Below, one piece after another: positions 54,405-63,356 of a stretch of DNA of 64,000 nt. The notes under the pieces were generated by a model. That model was not told the origin of the DNA, did no database searches, and worked only from the letters and a program-made list of their open reading frames with translations. A program made the position numbers and the translations under genes. The first letter of the stretch is position 1. Every line of letters begins with the position of its first letter. Source of the DNA: CALKXV01 sp965228905 (GTDB taxonomy: Bacteria; Pseudomonadota; Alphaproteobacteria; Rhodobacterales; Rhodobacteraceae); contig CBDDII010000003.1 in the NCBI GenBank assembly GCA_965228905.1, positions 310,001 to 374,000 on the forward strand. Direction: 5' to 3'.

Positions 54405-55667
54405 TCAGGAGGAGATGTCTTCCAGCGCCTCTTCGATGGCATAGATCATCTCGTCGGCAGCGGTTGCCGCGTCGATCTCGCCATAGGCAAAGAGTTCCAG
54501 ATTATCCTGAAGCGCCGAACGCACCGACGGGAATTCCATCATCGGATGGATCGCCGGGCCTTGCGCCTCGATCACCTTGGCTTGCGCGTCGATCTGAACC
54601 TGCTTGATCGCGTCCGCTTCAAGAAGCTGGGTGCGCGCTGCGGTCGATGCCGGTACGCCGCGGGTCGAGCCAAGGGCGGCTACACCTTCGGGTTCGTTCA
54701 ACATGCAGTTGACGATCTGCGCGGCTGCTTCCTGGTTCGGCGAATTGGCCGAGATCGAAAACACCATCGACGCCTTGCGATAGATGCCGGGTGTCTGCTG
54801 TCCGTCCTGGCTGAGGAGATCGGCGTAGACAAGCTCCTGACCCTCTTCCAGCGGATCGGAAATCTTGAAGTAGGTCGAATCCCACTGATAGGTGCCGGCA
54901 ATCTTGCCCGTGGACCATGCCGGATTTTCATGCAGCGCCCCGATGCCGGTGGCGTTGACATCCTTCCAGGCCTGAATCACGTGATTGTCGACCAGCGCCT
55001 GATAGAACTCGATCGCGTCGACCAACTCGTCCTTGGTCCAGGCCAGCTTGTTGGTTTCCGGGTCGATCAGCGCCTTGCCGGTCTTTTGCGTGCCGTAAAG
55101 CGTCATGATCAGCGCCGCATCCAGCTTGGCGGCCTCGAACGGATAGTAATCGTCGCCCAGCTTTTCCTGGAATACAGGACCGGCGGCCAGCAGTTCATCC
55201 CATGTCGTGGGTAGCGACAGACCCGCCTTTTCAAAGGTCGTCTTGTTAAACACGAACAGACGCCCGGTGGTCGAAATCGGCAGACCGTTCAGCTTGCCTT
55301 TCATCGAACCGGCCTCGATCTGGGCCGCATCCCAGCTAGACAGGTCGATGATGTCCGAGAATTCGTTCATATCGGCAAGCCCGTTGCCGTCAGCCGAATA
55401 GATCGACAGCCAGGGCCAGTTGACCTGCATGATGTCGGCCTCGGTCCCGCCCGCGATCTGCGTGGTCAGCTTTTCGAAATGTCCGGACCAACCGGTGAAC
55501 TCGGGGTTGATCGTGTGGCCGTGCTTTTCGCCACAGACTTGCAACGCTTCCTGCGTGGCCGCATGGCGGCTGTCGCCGCCCCACCAGCTCATCCGCAACT
55601 CGGCGGCATTCGCCACACCGGCCATCGCGGTACTCGCAAGCACCATGCTCAGGATCTTCGTCTTCAT
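54405..55667 (-). CDS. ABC sugar-binding protein (oligogalacturonide importer)
   Basis: Periplasmic extracellular-solute-binding family 1 protein of 420 aa. The signal peptide (about residues 1-22) ends in NAA before ELRMSWWGGDSRH. The ATG at 55667 has GGAGGA seven bases upstream. The body has the family pattern QIAGGTEADIMQVNWPWL and, late, PEGVAALGSTRGVPAS. The substrate is inferred to be pectin oligomers from its operon. Its gene lies after the ATPase gene and before the enzyme genes. Confidence 0.9.
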   Translation of the reverse strand: MKTKILSMVLASTAMAGVANAAELRMSWWGGDSRHAATQEALQVCGEKHGHTINPEFTGWSGHFEKLTTQIAGGTEADIMQVNWPWLSIYSADGNGLADMNEFSDIIDLSSWDAAQIEAGSMKGKLNGLPISTTGRLFVFNKTTFEKAGLSLPTTWDELLAAGPVFQEKLGDDYYPFEAAKLDAALIMTLYGTQKTGKALIDPETNKLAWTKDELVDAIEFYQALVDNHVIQAWKDVNATGIGALHENPAWSTGKIAGTYQWDSTYFKISDPLEEGQELVYADLLSQDGQQTPGIYRKASMVFSISANSPNQEAAAQIVNCMLNEPEGVAALGSTRGVPASTAARTQLLEADAIKQVQIDAQAKVIEAQGPAIHPMMEFPSVRSALQDNLELFAYGEIDAATAADEMIYAIEEALEDISS

Positions 55668-55685
55668 TTCCAATTCCTCCCAGAA

Positions 55686-56819
55686 TTAAGAGTTGTGACG
55701 CTCGGCAAGCGAGACATTCTCGCCCGTTTCTGCATCGAACAGATGAACGTGGGATCCGATGGGCCTCAGCCCCACGCGGTCGCCCCGTGCAAGCGATTTG
55801 TCGAATTGCTCGGACGGGATCACGGCCACGAAATCGGCATCGCCCACCCGGGCGTGCAGGTTGATTTCGTGACCCATGAATTCAAGGTTGGTGATGGCGC
55901 CGGTCAAGGCACCGTCGGCGTCGGCTGGCACCAGCTGCAACTGCTGCGGACGAATACCCAGTGTCACCGGGCCGTCAGGTGTCGCGATCCTGTGGGCAAG
56001 CCCCTCGGCAATCGCGATGGTCTGGCCGCCAAGCGTCAGCTTCGGCACACCGCCATCGGTCGTCAGCACCGCGGGCGCAAGGTTCATTTCGGGCATCCCG
56101 ATGAACCCGGCGACAAAGGCGTTCGCCGGGCGTTCATACAATGTCACGGGATCGGCGACCTGCATGATATGGCCGTCCTTCATCACGCAGATCCGGTCGC
56201 CCATGGTCATGGCCTCGACCTGATCGTGCGTGACATAAACAACGGTCGCGGGCCGCCCCTCGTCGCGCAGTCGCTTGTGCAAATCGGTGATCCGAACCCG
56301 CATCGACGCACGCAACTTCGCATCAAGGTTGGACAGCGGCTCGTCGAAAAGGAACACCTCGGGTTGCTTGATCAAGGCGCGTCCCAAGGCGACGCGCTGC
56401 GCCTGACCGCCGCTCAACTGCTTGGGCAAACGTTCCAGCAACTCCTCGATCTCAAGGATGCCGGAAACCTCGCCGGTCGAAGCCTCGATCTCGGGCTTCG
56501 GCGTCTTTTTCAGTCGCAAGCCGAACGACAGGTTCCGATGAACCTTCATGTGCGGATAAAGCGCGTAATTCTGGAACACCATCGCGATGCCGCGCTTGCC
56601 GGGCACAAGGTCGTTGACCACCCGGTCGCCGATGCGCACTTCGCCACCGGTGATGGTCTCAAGCCCCGCGATCATACGCAGTGTCGTCGATTTGGCACAG
56701 CCCGAGGGACCGACCAGCACCATGAACTCGCCCTCGGCCACGTCCAGGTCGATCCCGTGCACCGCCTTGAAGCCGTTGCCATAGGTTTTCACCACGGATT
56801 TCAGATGCAACTCGGCCAT
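55686..56819 (-). CDS. ABC transporter ATPase (UgpC/MalK type)
   Basis: A 377-aa CUT1-family ATPase energising sugar import. Walker A is GPSGCAKST at 37-45, with Ala in place of the usual Gly before Lys, a variant seen in some family members. The signature is LSGGQAQRVALGRAL, Walker B is VFLFDEPLSNLD, the switch is VTHDQVEAMTMGD, and a C-terminal TOBE/regulatory domain follows. The ATG shares a base with the upstream permease stop (TGATG). Confidence 0.93.
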   Translation of the reverse strand: MAELHLKSVVKTYGNGFKAVHGIDLDVAEGEFMVLVGPSGCAKSTTLRMIAGLETITGGEVRIGDRVVNDLVPGKRGIAMVFQNYALYPHMKVHRNLSFGLRLKKTPKPEIEASTGEVSGILEIEELLERLPKQLSGGQAQRVALGRALIKQPEVFLFDEPLSNLDAKLRASMRVRITDLHKRLRDEGRPATVVYVTHDQVEAMTMGDRICVMKDGHIMQVADPVTLYERPANAFVAGFIGMPEMNLAPAVLTTDGGVPKLTLGGQTIAIAEGLAHRIATPDGPVTLGIRPQQLQLVPADADGALTGAITNLEFMGHEINLHARVGDADFVAVIPSEQFDKSLARGDRVGLRPIGSHVHLFDAETGENVSLAERHNS

Positions 56820-57733
56820 CAGCCCTTGACCCCTCCGGTTGAGATGCCTTCGATGAAATGGCGCTGGGCCAGGAAGAAAACGATCAGCGATGGCGTCAGC
56901 GCCAGCACGGTCATCGACAGGATCTGGTTCCAGTTGAACGCCTCGGTCGTGTCGATGGACAGCTTCAGCGCCAGGCTGATCGGGTACTTTTCGACCGACG
57001 AGATATAGATCAGCGGGCCAAGGAAATCGTTCATCGTCCACATGAACTGGAACAGGCAGACCGAGATGATCGCGGGCATCAGCATCGGCACGACGATGTA
57101 GATCAACACCTGCAATGCATTGGCCCCGTCCACGCGCGCCGCTTCCTCCATGTCGCGCGGGATGGCGCGCAGGAACTGGATCAGCATGAAGACGAAGAAG
57201 GCTTCCAGCGCCAGGAACTGCGGCACGAACAGGGGCAGATAGGTATCCAGCCAGCCAAGCTCGCGGAACAACAGGTACTGCGGGATGCGGGTCACCACAT
57301 CGGGCAGCAAGAGGGTCGCAATAAGGATCGCAAAAATGATCCGCTTGCCGGGAAATTCGAACCGGGCAAAGCCATAGGCCACCACGGTCGAGGATATCGC
57401 CGTGCCGATCACCTTGGGGATCACGATCTGCAACGAGTTGATGAAGAAATGCCCGAAGGTATAGGGCGTCGAGGTTTTCCAGCCGTCGATATAGCCCTGA
57501 ACCGTGGGATCTTCCGGCCAGAACCAGGGGCTGGAAAACATCTCGCCATTGGTCTTGAACGACGCGCCGACCAGCCACAAAAGCGGATAGATCATGATGA
57601 ACCCGACAATCGCCAGGATCGAGTAACGCAACATCGAACTGATCCGCGCTTGGCGGCGCATGCGCTGCTCCAACGCCGACAGGGGCTGTACGGCGTCACC
57701 GGTTCGGGTGGGAGTATCGGACAGGCTTGCCAT
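56819..57733 (-). CDS. ABC sugar transporter permease (MalG type)
   Basis: A 304-aa CUT1 permease with six predicted helices. The EAA loop that docks the ATPase is EEAARVDGANALQVL (about residue 200), and the end FLAQRHFIEGISTGGVKG is typical of the MalG branch. It lies three bases after the partner permease. Confidence 0.92.
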   Translation of the reverse strand: MASLSDTPTRTGDAVQPLSALEQRMRRQARISSMLRYSILAIVGFIMIYPLLWLVGASFKTNGEMFSSPWFWPEDPTVQGYIDGWKTSTPYTFGHFFINSLQIVIPKVIGTAISSTVVAYGFARFEFPGKRIIFAILIATLLLPDVVTRIPQYLLFRELGWLDTYLPLFVPQFLALEAFFVFMLIQFLRAIPRDMEEAARVDGANALQVLIYIVVPMLMPAIISVCLFQFMWTMNDFLGPLIYISSVEKYPISLALKLSIDTTEAFNWNQILSMTVLALTPSLIVFFLAQRHFIEGISTGGVKG

Positions 57734-57736
57734 TCC

Positions 57737-58621
57737 TCAGCTCCTCTTGTCGCCGGCGTAATAGACCCACTTTTTCGACGACCAGAAGGCAATCAGGGTC
57801 AGGACCATGATGATGGCGAACAGCACCCAGGCGATGGCCGAGGCATAGCCCATGTCGAAGTCCTTGAACGCCTCGTCATAGATATAAAGCGGCAGCAGAT
57901 AGGTTGATTTCAGTGGCCCGCCCTGGGTGATGATGTAGGGGCCGTTGAACTCCTGAAACGCCTGCACCGTCTGCATAATCAGGTTGAAAAAGATCACCGG
58001 CGTGATCAGCGGCAGGGTGATGCTGCGGAAAATCTGCCAGGGCCCGGCGCCGTCGATGGCCGCAGCCTCGTACAGCGATTTGTCGATGGATTGCAGTGCT
58101 GCCAGAAAGATCACCATGGCCGAACCGAACTGCCAGATCCGCAACAGCGTGATCGTGAACAGCGCATTGCCCGGCTCGCCGAACCAGTTGATCGGCTCGC
58201 CGCCAAGCGCGGTGATGATCATGTTCACAAGGCCGGTATTGGCAAAGATATAGCGCCACAGAACCGCAATCGCGATCGACCCACCCAGGATCGACGGCAC
58301 GTAATAGGCGGTGCGGAACAGATTAATGCCCTTCAGCCGGTAATTCAGCACAACCGCGATGAACAGGGCAAAGACCAGCTTCAACGGCACGGTCGTGAAC
58401 ACATAGGTCAACGTCACCGTCAGGGATTTGTCGAAAGTCCGATCGCGGGTGAACAGCTTTTCATAGTTCTTGGTCCCGACCCATTCGGGGCTGGACAGAA
58501 GATCATAGTCGGTAAAGCTCAGGTAGAACGAGGCGACGAAGGGAAAGGCCGTGAACAACACCAGCCCCAATATGTAAGGGGCCACGAACCAAAGCCCCAG
58601 ATATTTGCTGTCACCACCCAT
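57737..58621 (-). CDS. ABC sugar transporter permease (MalF type)
   Basis: A 294-aa CUT1 permease with six helices. The EAA loop is YEAAAIDGAGPWQIFRSITLP, and the N-terminal APYILGLVLFTAFPFVAS is typical. The ATG at 58621 shares one base with the GH4 stop; a GTG one codon earlier is possible. Confidence 0.92.
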   Translation of the reverse strand: MGGDSKYLGLWFVAPYILGLVLFTAFPFVASFYLSFTDYDLLSSPEWVGTKNYEKLFTRDRTFDKSLTVTLTYVFTTVPLKLVFALFIAVVLNYRLKGINLFRTAYYVPSILGGSIAIAVLWRYIFANTGLVNMIITALGGEPINWFGEPGNALFTITLLRIWQFGSAMVIFLAALQSIDKSLYEAAAIDGAGPWQIFRSITLPLITPVIFFNLIMQTVQAFQEFNGPYIITQGGPLKSTYLLPLYIYDEAFKDFDMGYASAIAWVLFAIIMVLTLIAFWSSKKWVYYAGDKRS

Positions 58622-60018
58622 CACGCCGCCTTTCTTGCCAATGCGTCCGGCAGATGGGCCGAGGTTGCCCGGATCATCTCGTCGAACATTTGGCGAGCCT
58701 GCCCATCCGGCAGGTGCTGCACAAGCGGATCGGTCCGGAACAGCGGGAAAAGCGCGTCATAGTCGCCGAGGCCCAGGGCATCCAGCAGGGCGGTCTGTCG
58801 TGCGGAATGATCGGCAACGATAGCGGCAAGATCAGCAGGCAGACCGCCGGCGATGATCGGGGTGACGCCAAGCGATGAAAACACCGCATTGGTTTCGACA
58901 ATCGTGCCTTCGGGGAAGCCCGCAAGCTGCCCCCGGTTCGGCAGGTTCACGTTCGAGATATGCGTCCTGCCGCCCAAAAGCCCGACAATCTGGTCGGTCA
59001 GCGCCTCGTCCGACCGTTTCGGATCAAGCGGCACTTCCCCCGCCGCCATTGCCTCGGCACGTTCCAGTTTCCGCGCCTGGTCGCGGCGGCGGTACTCTAC
59101 CGGCGTCAGGGCAAAACCCCAGCGTTCGGGGTCGGACAGGTATTCCTCGACCGGCAGAAACTCGGCCAGATGCCGATCACCCGCCGCCCCAGGCAGGCCG
59201 AATCTGCGGAAAAGATCGAACTTTACCAGACACTTGCTGCCGAAGTACCTGTCATGCTCGGCATCCTTGCCCGGCACCGTCTCGTATATGCCTTCGACCC
59301 CATGCGACTCGATGAACGCGCGATAGGCGGGCATCATGTCGCGACCGCCAAGCGCGATCCTGTTGACAAAGGTGAAATGGTTGATGCCAAGCACGTTCAC
59401 TTCGACATCGCGAAAATCCCAGCCTTCGTTCCCGAATTCCCTGTTCGCCAGATCCGCGACCTGCCGACGGATCTTTGTCACCTCATGGCATTCGCCCCAG
59501 CAGCGGATCGCCGGGAAGGCACGGTAAAGCGCCCCGGTCAGGACGCTCATCGGGTTGGTCAGGTTGCACACGAAGGCCTCGGGCGCATGTTCCCCGATGG
59601 CCCGGCCGATCTCTTCCAGCATCGGGATGGCACGCAAGGCGCGCACGAAACCGCCCGGCCCGACCGTATCGCCCACAGCCTGCGGAATGCCGTAACGCGC
59701 CGGGATCGCCAGATCTTGTGCCATGTCTTCGAAACTGCCGGGCAGGATCGAGATGACGACAATGTCGGCACCTGCCAAAGCCGCGCCAAGTGTTTCCGCG
59801 ACAACATATCTTGCAGGCACACCGCGCGAAACATCCGCAAATCGCGCGCCCAGCTTCGCATTCCGTCGCGCCGCTGGAAGGTCCAGGTCATAAAGCCGAA
59901 CTTCAGCCGCCAACCGCCCGTCCAGCGCAAGATCCCCCATAAGCGAGGTCGCCCAGTTCAGAGAGCCGCCGCCAATGAACGCGATCTTGACCGGAATGGC
60001 GTGTTCAGAATGCTGCAT
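58621..60018 (-). CDS. GH4 alpha-galacturonidase
   Basis: Family 4 glycosidase, NAD- and manganese-dependent. The N-terminal IGGGSLNW binds NAD. CNLTNPM, CHEV in WGECHEVTK, and GINHFTFV hold the substrate and metal residues. The CHEV form is the one I associate with the alpha-galacturonidase LplD, rather than with alpha-glucosidases or alpha-galactosidases (CHS/CHN-type), and the operon supports it: it would split digalacturonate in the cytoplasm. Length is 465 aa. It is the first gene of the operon. Confidence 0.85.
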   Translation of the reverse strand: MQHSEHAIPVKIAFIGGGSLNWATSLMGDLALDGRLAAEVRLYDLDLPAARRNAKLGARFADVSRGVPARYVVAETLGAALAGADIVVISILPGSFEDMAQDLAIPARYGIPQAVGDTVGPGGFVRALRAIPMLEEIGRAIGEHAPEAFVCNLTNPMSVLTGALYRAFPAIRCWGECHEVTKIRRQVADLANREFGNEGWDFRDVEVNVLGINHFTFVNRIALGGRDMMPAYRAFIESHGVEGIYETVPGKDAEHDRYFGSKCLVKFDLFRRFGLPGAAGDRHLAEFLPVEEYLSDPERWGFALTPVEYRRRDQARKLERAEAMAAGEVPLDPKRSDEALTDQIVGLLGGRTHISNVNLPNRGQLAGFPEGTIVETNAVFSSLGVTPIIAGGLPADLAAIVADHSARQTALLDALGLGDYDALFPLFRTDPLVQHLPDGQARQMFDEMIRATSAHLPDALARKAA

Positions 60019-60098
60019 GTTTTGAAATGTTCCGCAGGCAACGTAACGACCGCATTCCTATGCGGTGCAGGCCAAACGGCATTTCCTCCCTGAATTTA

Positions 60099-60122
60099 CC
60101 CGTATACCCTTGGCAATACGGG
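60099..60122. promoter_or_regulatory. Inverted repeat in the divergent GH4/araC-type promoter region
   Basis: CCCGTAT (60099-60105) and ATACGGG (60116-60122) form a 7-bp inverted repeat with ten bases between, within the 174-base gap that must hold the operon promoter. It is a plausible operator for the adjacent regulator. Confidence 0.4.
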
Positions 60123-60192
60123 CGATTGATTCCTTACCACAATCTTAAACACGGTCCCTGCCACCACTGAATGAACGCAACGGGATAAAAAG

Positions 60193-61044
60193 ATGGACGA
60201 AACCGAACATTTATTCTCCCAAATGCCGATGAAGTCGCTTTCCCTGCGGCTGGCACGTTCGACGATCAAGATGCGGCACGGGCGAAACTGGAAAATCGAC
60301 AAACTCAATCCCGACCACGACCTGCTGATCTGCCTGACCGGGCGGGCGACCTATGAAATCGGCGATGAACAGATCGAAATAGAACCCGGCGACGCCATGC
60401 TCATCCCGTCTTACACGCGGTTTCGCGGGCGTCACGGGGGCGGCGAGGAAACTTACACCGGCATCGCGCAGCACTTTGCGCTGGATCTCTTTGGGCGCGG
60501 TGACGTGATTTCCCAGATGCGCCTGAAGCAAAAGGTCCGCCTAAGCGATTGGGATGCCCTGCGCCCCTTCGTCGAACACTACCGAACCAGCAACCCCACC
60601 ACGGCGACGACCCTGTCCCAACATCACCAGTTCATGGTCCTGCTTCTGGCCTTCCTCGAAGACGCCTTTCTCGACTGGCAGGTCGAAGAAACCACCCCGG
60701 AAAGCCAGAACCGTCTGTCGCTGCACATCATGTTCGTCGCCTCGCGCCTGTCCTCCGACCCGCTTGGGGCAGGGGCGGAAGAGGCACTGGACCGCGTGCC
60801 CTACAACGCCGACTATTTCCGCCGTGCTTTCCGTGATCGTCTGGGCATGACGCCCCAGAAATATCGCGAATTGAAACGCATGGAATTCGCCGTTAACCGT
60901 CTCAGCCAAGGCCTGACCGTGAAGGAAGTCGCACTCGAACTAGGCTACAGCGATCCGTACTTCTTCAGCCGCATGTTCAAACGATACATCGGTGCAAGCC
61001 CGTCCCGCTATCGCGTCCGCCGGGGGTTTGAACCCGAGCTTTGA
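60193..61044 (+). CDS. AraC-family transcription regulator of the pectin operon
   Basis: A 283-aa regulator with an N-terminal cupin-like sensing domain (about 15-110, with EIEPGDAMLIPS) and a C-terminal AraC double helix-turn-helix (about 185-280). The second HTH contains VKEVALELGYSDPYFFSRMFKRYIG and ends in GASPSRYR. It is divergent from the GH4 gene, so it most likely senses a galacturonide and controls the operon (inference from position). Confidence 0.88.
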   Translation: MDETEHLFSQMPMKSLSLRLARSTIKMRHGRNWKIDKLNPDHDLLICLTGRATYEIGDEQIEIEPGDAMLIPSYTRFRGRHGGGEETYTGIAQHFALDLFGRGDVISQMRLKQKVRLSDWDALRPFVEHYRTSNPTTATTLSQHHQFMVLLLAFLEDAFLDWQVEETTPESQNRLSLHIMFVASRLSSDPLGAGAEEALDRVPYNADYFRRAFRDRLGMTPQKYRELKRMEFAVNRLSQGLTVKEVALELGYSDPYFFSRMFKRYIGASPSRYRVRRGFEPEL

Positions 61045-61116
61045 TGCGATGCACCGCGCGTCATGGCGGCGTTACAATCCCGGGCTAACCCTGCACGCGG
61101 ATAATCAGGGGGTCTC

Positions 61117-63297
61117 ATGAACCGTTACACCATACTCGTCTCAAGCGCGCTGGCCCTGTCGGCAGGCAGCGCTTTTGCAGACATGAACTTCAACCGCATC
61201 GCGTCTTTCGGCACCTACCTCAACATGGCCGAGGGCGAAGACCGGAACCGCGAAACATCGGCCGAGATCATCGCCGCCACGGCGGATGGCATGACGCTGG
61301 TTTACACCGACAGCCCGCTTGGCGTGTTGGGCCGGATCGACATCACCGATCCCCGCGCGCCCAAGCCTCTCGGCAACATCGCCCTTGATGGTGAACCGAC
61401 CTCGGTCGGCATCGTCGGCACCACCGCATTCGTCGGCGTCAACACCTCGCCGTCCTATACCGAGCCTTCGGGGTATCTTGCCGCCATCGACGTGACCACC
61501 GGGCAGGAACTGGCCCGCTGCGATCTGGGCGGCCAGCCGGATTCCGTGGCCGTCGCAAAAGACGGCAGCCGCATCGCGGTGGCGATCGAAAACGAACGCG
61601 ACGAAGACCGCGGCGATGGTCGCACTGGCCAGATGCCCGCCGGTTTCCTTGTGCAAGGCGCGCTTGCCGAGGGAACGCTGGATTGCGGCAGCCTCGCCAC
61701 CGTTGACCTGACCGGCCTTGCCGAAGTGTCGCCCGAGGACCCCGAGCCCGAGTTCGTGGACATCAATAGCCTGGGCGAGGTCGTCGTGACGTTGCAGGAA
61801 AACAACCACCTTGTCGTCGTCTCGCCCGATGGCAGCATCGTCAGCCATTTCCCGGCAGGCGGTGTCGATCTGGAAAACATCGACGCCACCGACGAACGCG
61901 CCATCCTGCGCTTTGACGAAAGCCAGCCCAACCGCTTGCGCGAACCCGACGCGGTCAAATGGTTGGACGACAACTACTTTGCCACCGCCAACGAAGGCGA
62001 CATGGACGGCGGCTCGCGCGGCTGGACCCTGTTCAACAAGGACGGCCGCGTCGTCTACGAAAGCGGTGCGTCCTTCGAACACGCGCTGATCCAGATCGGC
62101 CATTATCCCGACAAACGCTCTGACGCCAAAGGGGTCGAGCCTGAATCGGTCGAAACCGGCACCTTCGGCGGCACGCCTTACGTCTTCATCGGCTCGGAAC
62201 GCGGCTCGGCTGTCGGCGTCTACGACGCGACCGACCCGGCAAACCCGGTGCTGAAGCAACTCCTGCCCTCGGGCATCGGCCCGGAAGGTTACGTCGCCAT
62301 TCCCGAACGCAACCTGCTTGTGTCGGCGAACGAGGTCGACCTGATCGAGGACGGCGGCGTGCGCAGCCACGTCATGATCTTCGAATATCAGGACGCGCCA
62401 GCCGCCTATCCGCAACTGACCAGCGCGGGATTGGACGAACTGGTCGGCTGGGGTGCGATTTCGGGCATGGTCGCTGACAAGGACGGCATCGTCTGGGCGG
62501 TGAACGACAGCTTCTACGGTTTCCAACCCTCGATCTTCAAGATCGACACCAACGCCAGCCCCGCCAAAATCATCGACGTGATCCGCATCCATCGCGCCAA
62601 TGGCGAAGCGGCGCAAAAGCTCGATCTCGAAGGCATCACGCTGGATGGCGAAGGCGGTTTCTACGTCGCATCCGAAGGTCGCACGGAACGTGCCATTCCC
62701 CACGCGATTTATCATGTGACAGCGGACGGCCTGATCGAAACCAACTCGGCCGAAATCGTGATCCCGCCAGAGTTGATGAACGTCGAACGCCGCTTCGGCT
62801 TCGAAGGTATCACCAAGGTGGGCGACACACTCTGGATGGCGGTTCAGCGCGAATGGGCCGACGATCCGAAGAACCACGTCAAACTGGTGTCCTACAACCT
62901 TGAATCCAAGGAGTGGGGTGCCGTCCACTATCCCAAGGCAGAACCCGAAACCGGCTGGGTCGGCCTGTCCGAGATCACGGCTTTCGGCGATCATGTCTAT
63001 GTCATCGAGCGCGACAACCAGATCGGCGCAAATGTTGTGACGAAAAAGGTCTATCGCATCCCGCTGGCCGAAATGCAGCCTGCCGCGCTGGGCGGTGACC
63101 TGCCTGTCGTCACAAAGGAACTGGTCGTCGACCTGATCCCGCAGCTTCAGGCACAGGGCGGATACGTGGTCGACAAGGTCGAAGGGCTGGCAATCATGGA
63201 AGACGGCACGATCTGGGCCTCGACCGACAACGACGGTGTCGATGACAGCTCGGGCGAAACCTTCTTCTGGATCGCCGCGACCGCACAACAGTTTTAA
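61117..63297 (+). CDS. Exported phytase/esterase-like beta-propeller protein
   Basis: A 726-aa secreted protein; the signal peptide (residues 1-21) ends in AFA before DMNFNR. The first part (about 30-420) has repeated blade-like segments (GRIDITDPRAP, LAAIDVTTGQ, GVYDATDPANP). The second (about 430-720) resembles the esterase-like-activity-of-phytase domain: LVGWGAISGMVADKDG, LDLEGITLDGEGGFYVASEG, RFGFEGITKVGDTLW. The substrate is unknown; a phosphoester or lactone is possible. GGGGG lies before the ATG. It is monocistronic, ended by a strong terminator. Confidence 0.78.
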   Translation: MNRYTILVSSALALSAGSAFADMNFNRIASFGTYLNMAEGEDRNRETSAEIIAATADGMTLVYTDSPLGVLGRIDITDPRAPKPLGNIALDGEPTSVGIVGTTAFVGVNTSPSYTEPSGYLAAIDVTTGQELARCDLGGQPDSVAVAKDGSRIAVAIENERDEDRGDGRTGQMPAGFLVQGALAEGTLDCGSLATVDLTGLAEVSPEDPEPEFVDINSLGEVVVTLQENNHLVVVSPDGSIVSHFPAGGVDLENIDATDERAILRFDESQPNRLREPDAVKWLDDNYFATANEGDMDGGSRGWTLFNKDGRVVYESGASFEHALIQIGHYPDKRSDAKGVEPESVETGTFGGTPYVFIGSERGSAVGVYDATDPANPVLKQLLPSGIGPEGYVAIPERNLLVSANEVDLIEDGGVRSHVMIFEYQDAPAAYPQLTSAGLDELVGWGAISGMVADKDGIVWAVNDSFYGFQPSIFKIDTNASPAKIIDVIRIHRANGEAAQKLDLEGITLDGEGGFYVASEGRTERAIPHAIYHVTADGLIETNSAEIVIPPELMNVERRFGFEGITKVGDTLWMAVQREWADDPKNHVKLVSYNLESKEWGAVHYPKAEPETGWVGLSEITAFGDHVYVIERDNQIGANVVTKKVYRIPLAEMQPAALGGDLPVVTKELVVDLIPQLQAQGGYVVDKVEGLAIMEDGTIWASTDNDGVDDSSGETFFWIAATAQQF

Positions 63298-63316
63298 CAC
63301 GTAACGATTTCTTGCA

Positions 63317-63347
63317 GGCCCGGTGGTTCGCCCCGCCGGGCCTTTTT
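63317..63347 (+). terminator. Rho-independent terminator after the phytase-like gene
   Basis: GGCCCGGTGG (63317-63326) pairs with CCGCCGGGCC (63333-63342), ten pairs with one G-T and a six-base loop, followed by TTTTT. It also lies between convergent genes and may block read-through into the permease gene. Confidence 0.9.
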
Positions 63348-63356
63348 CGTGGCCAG

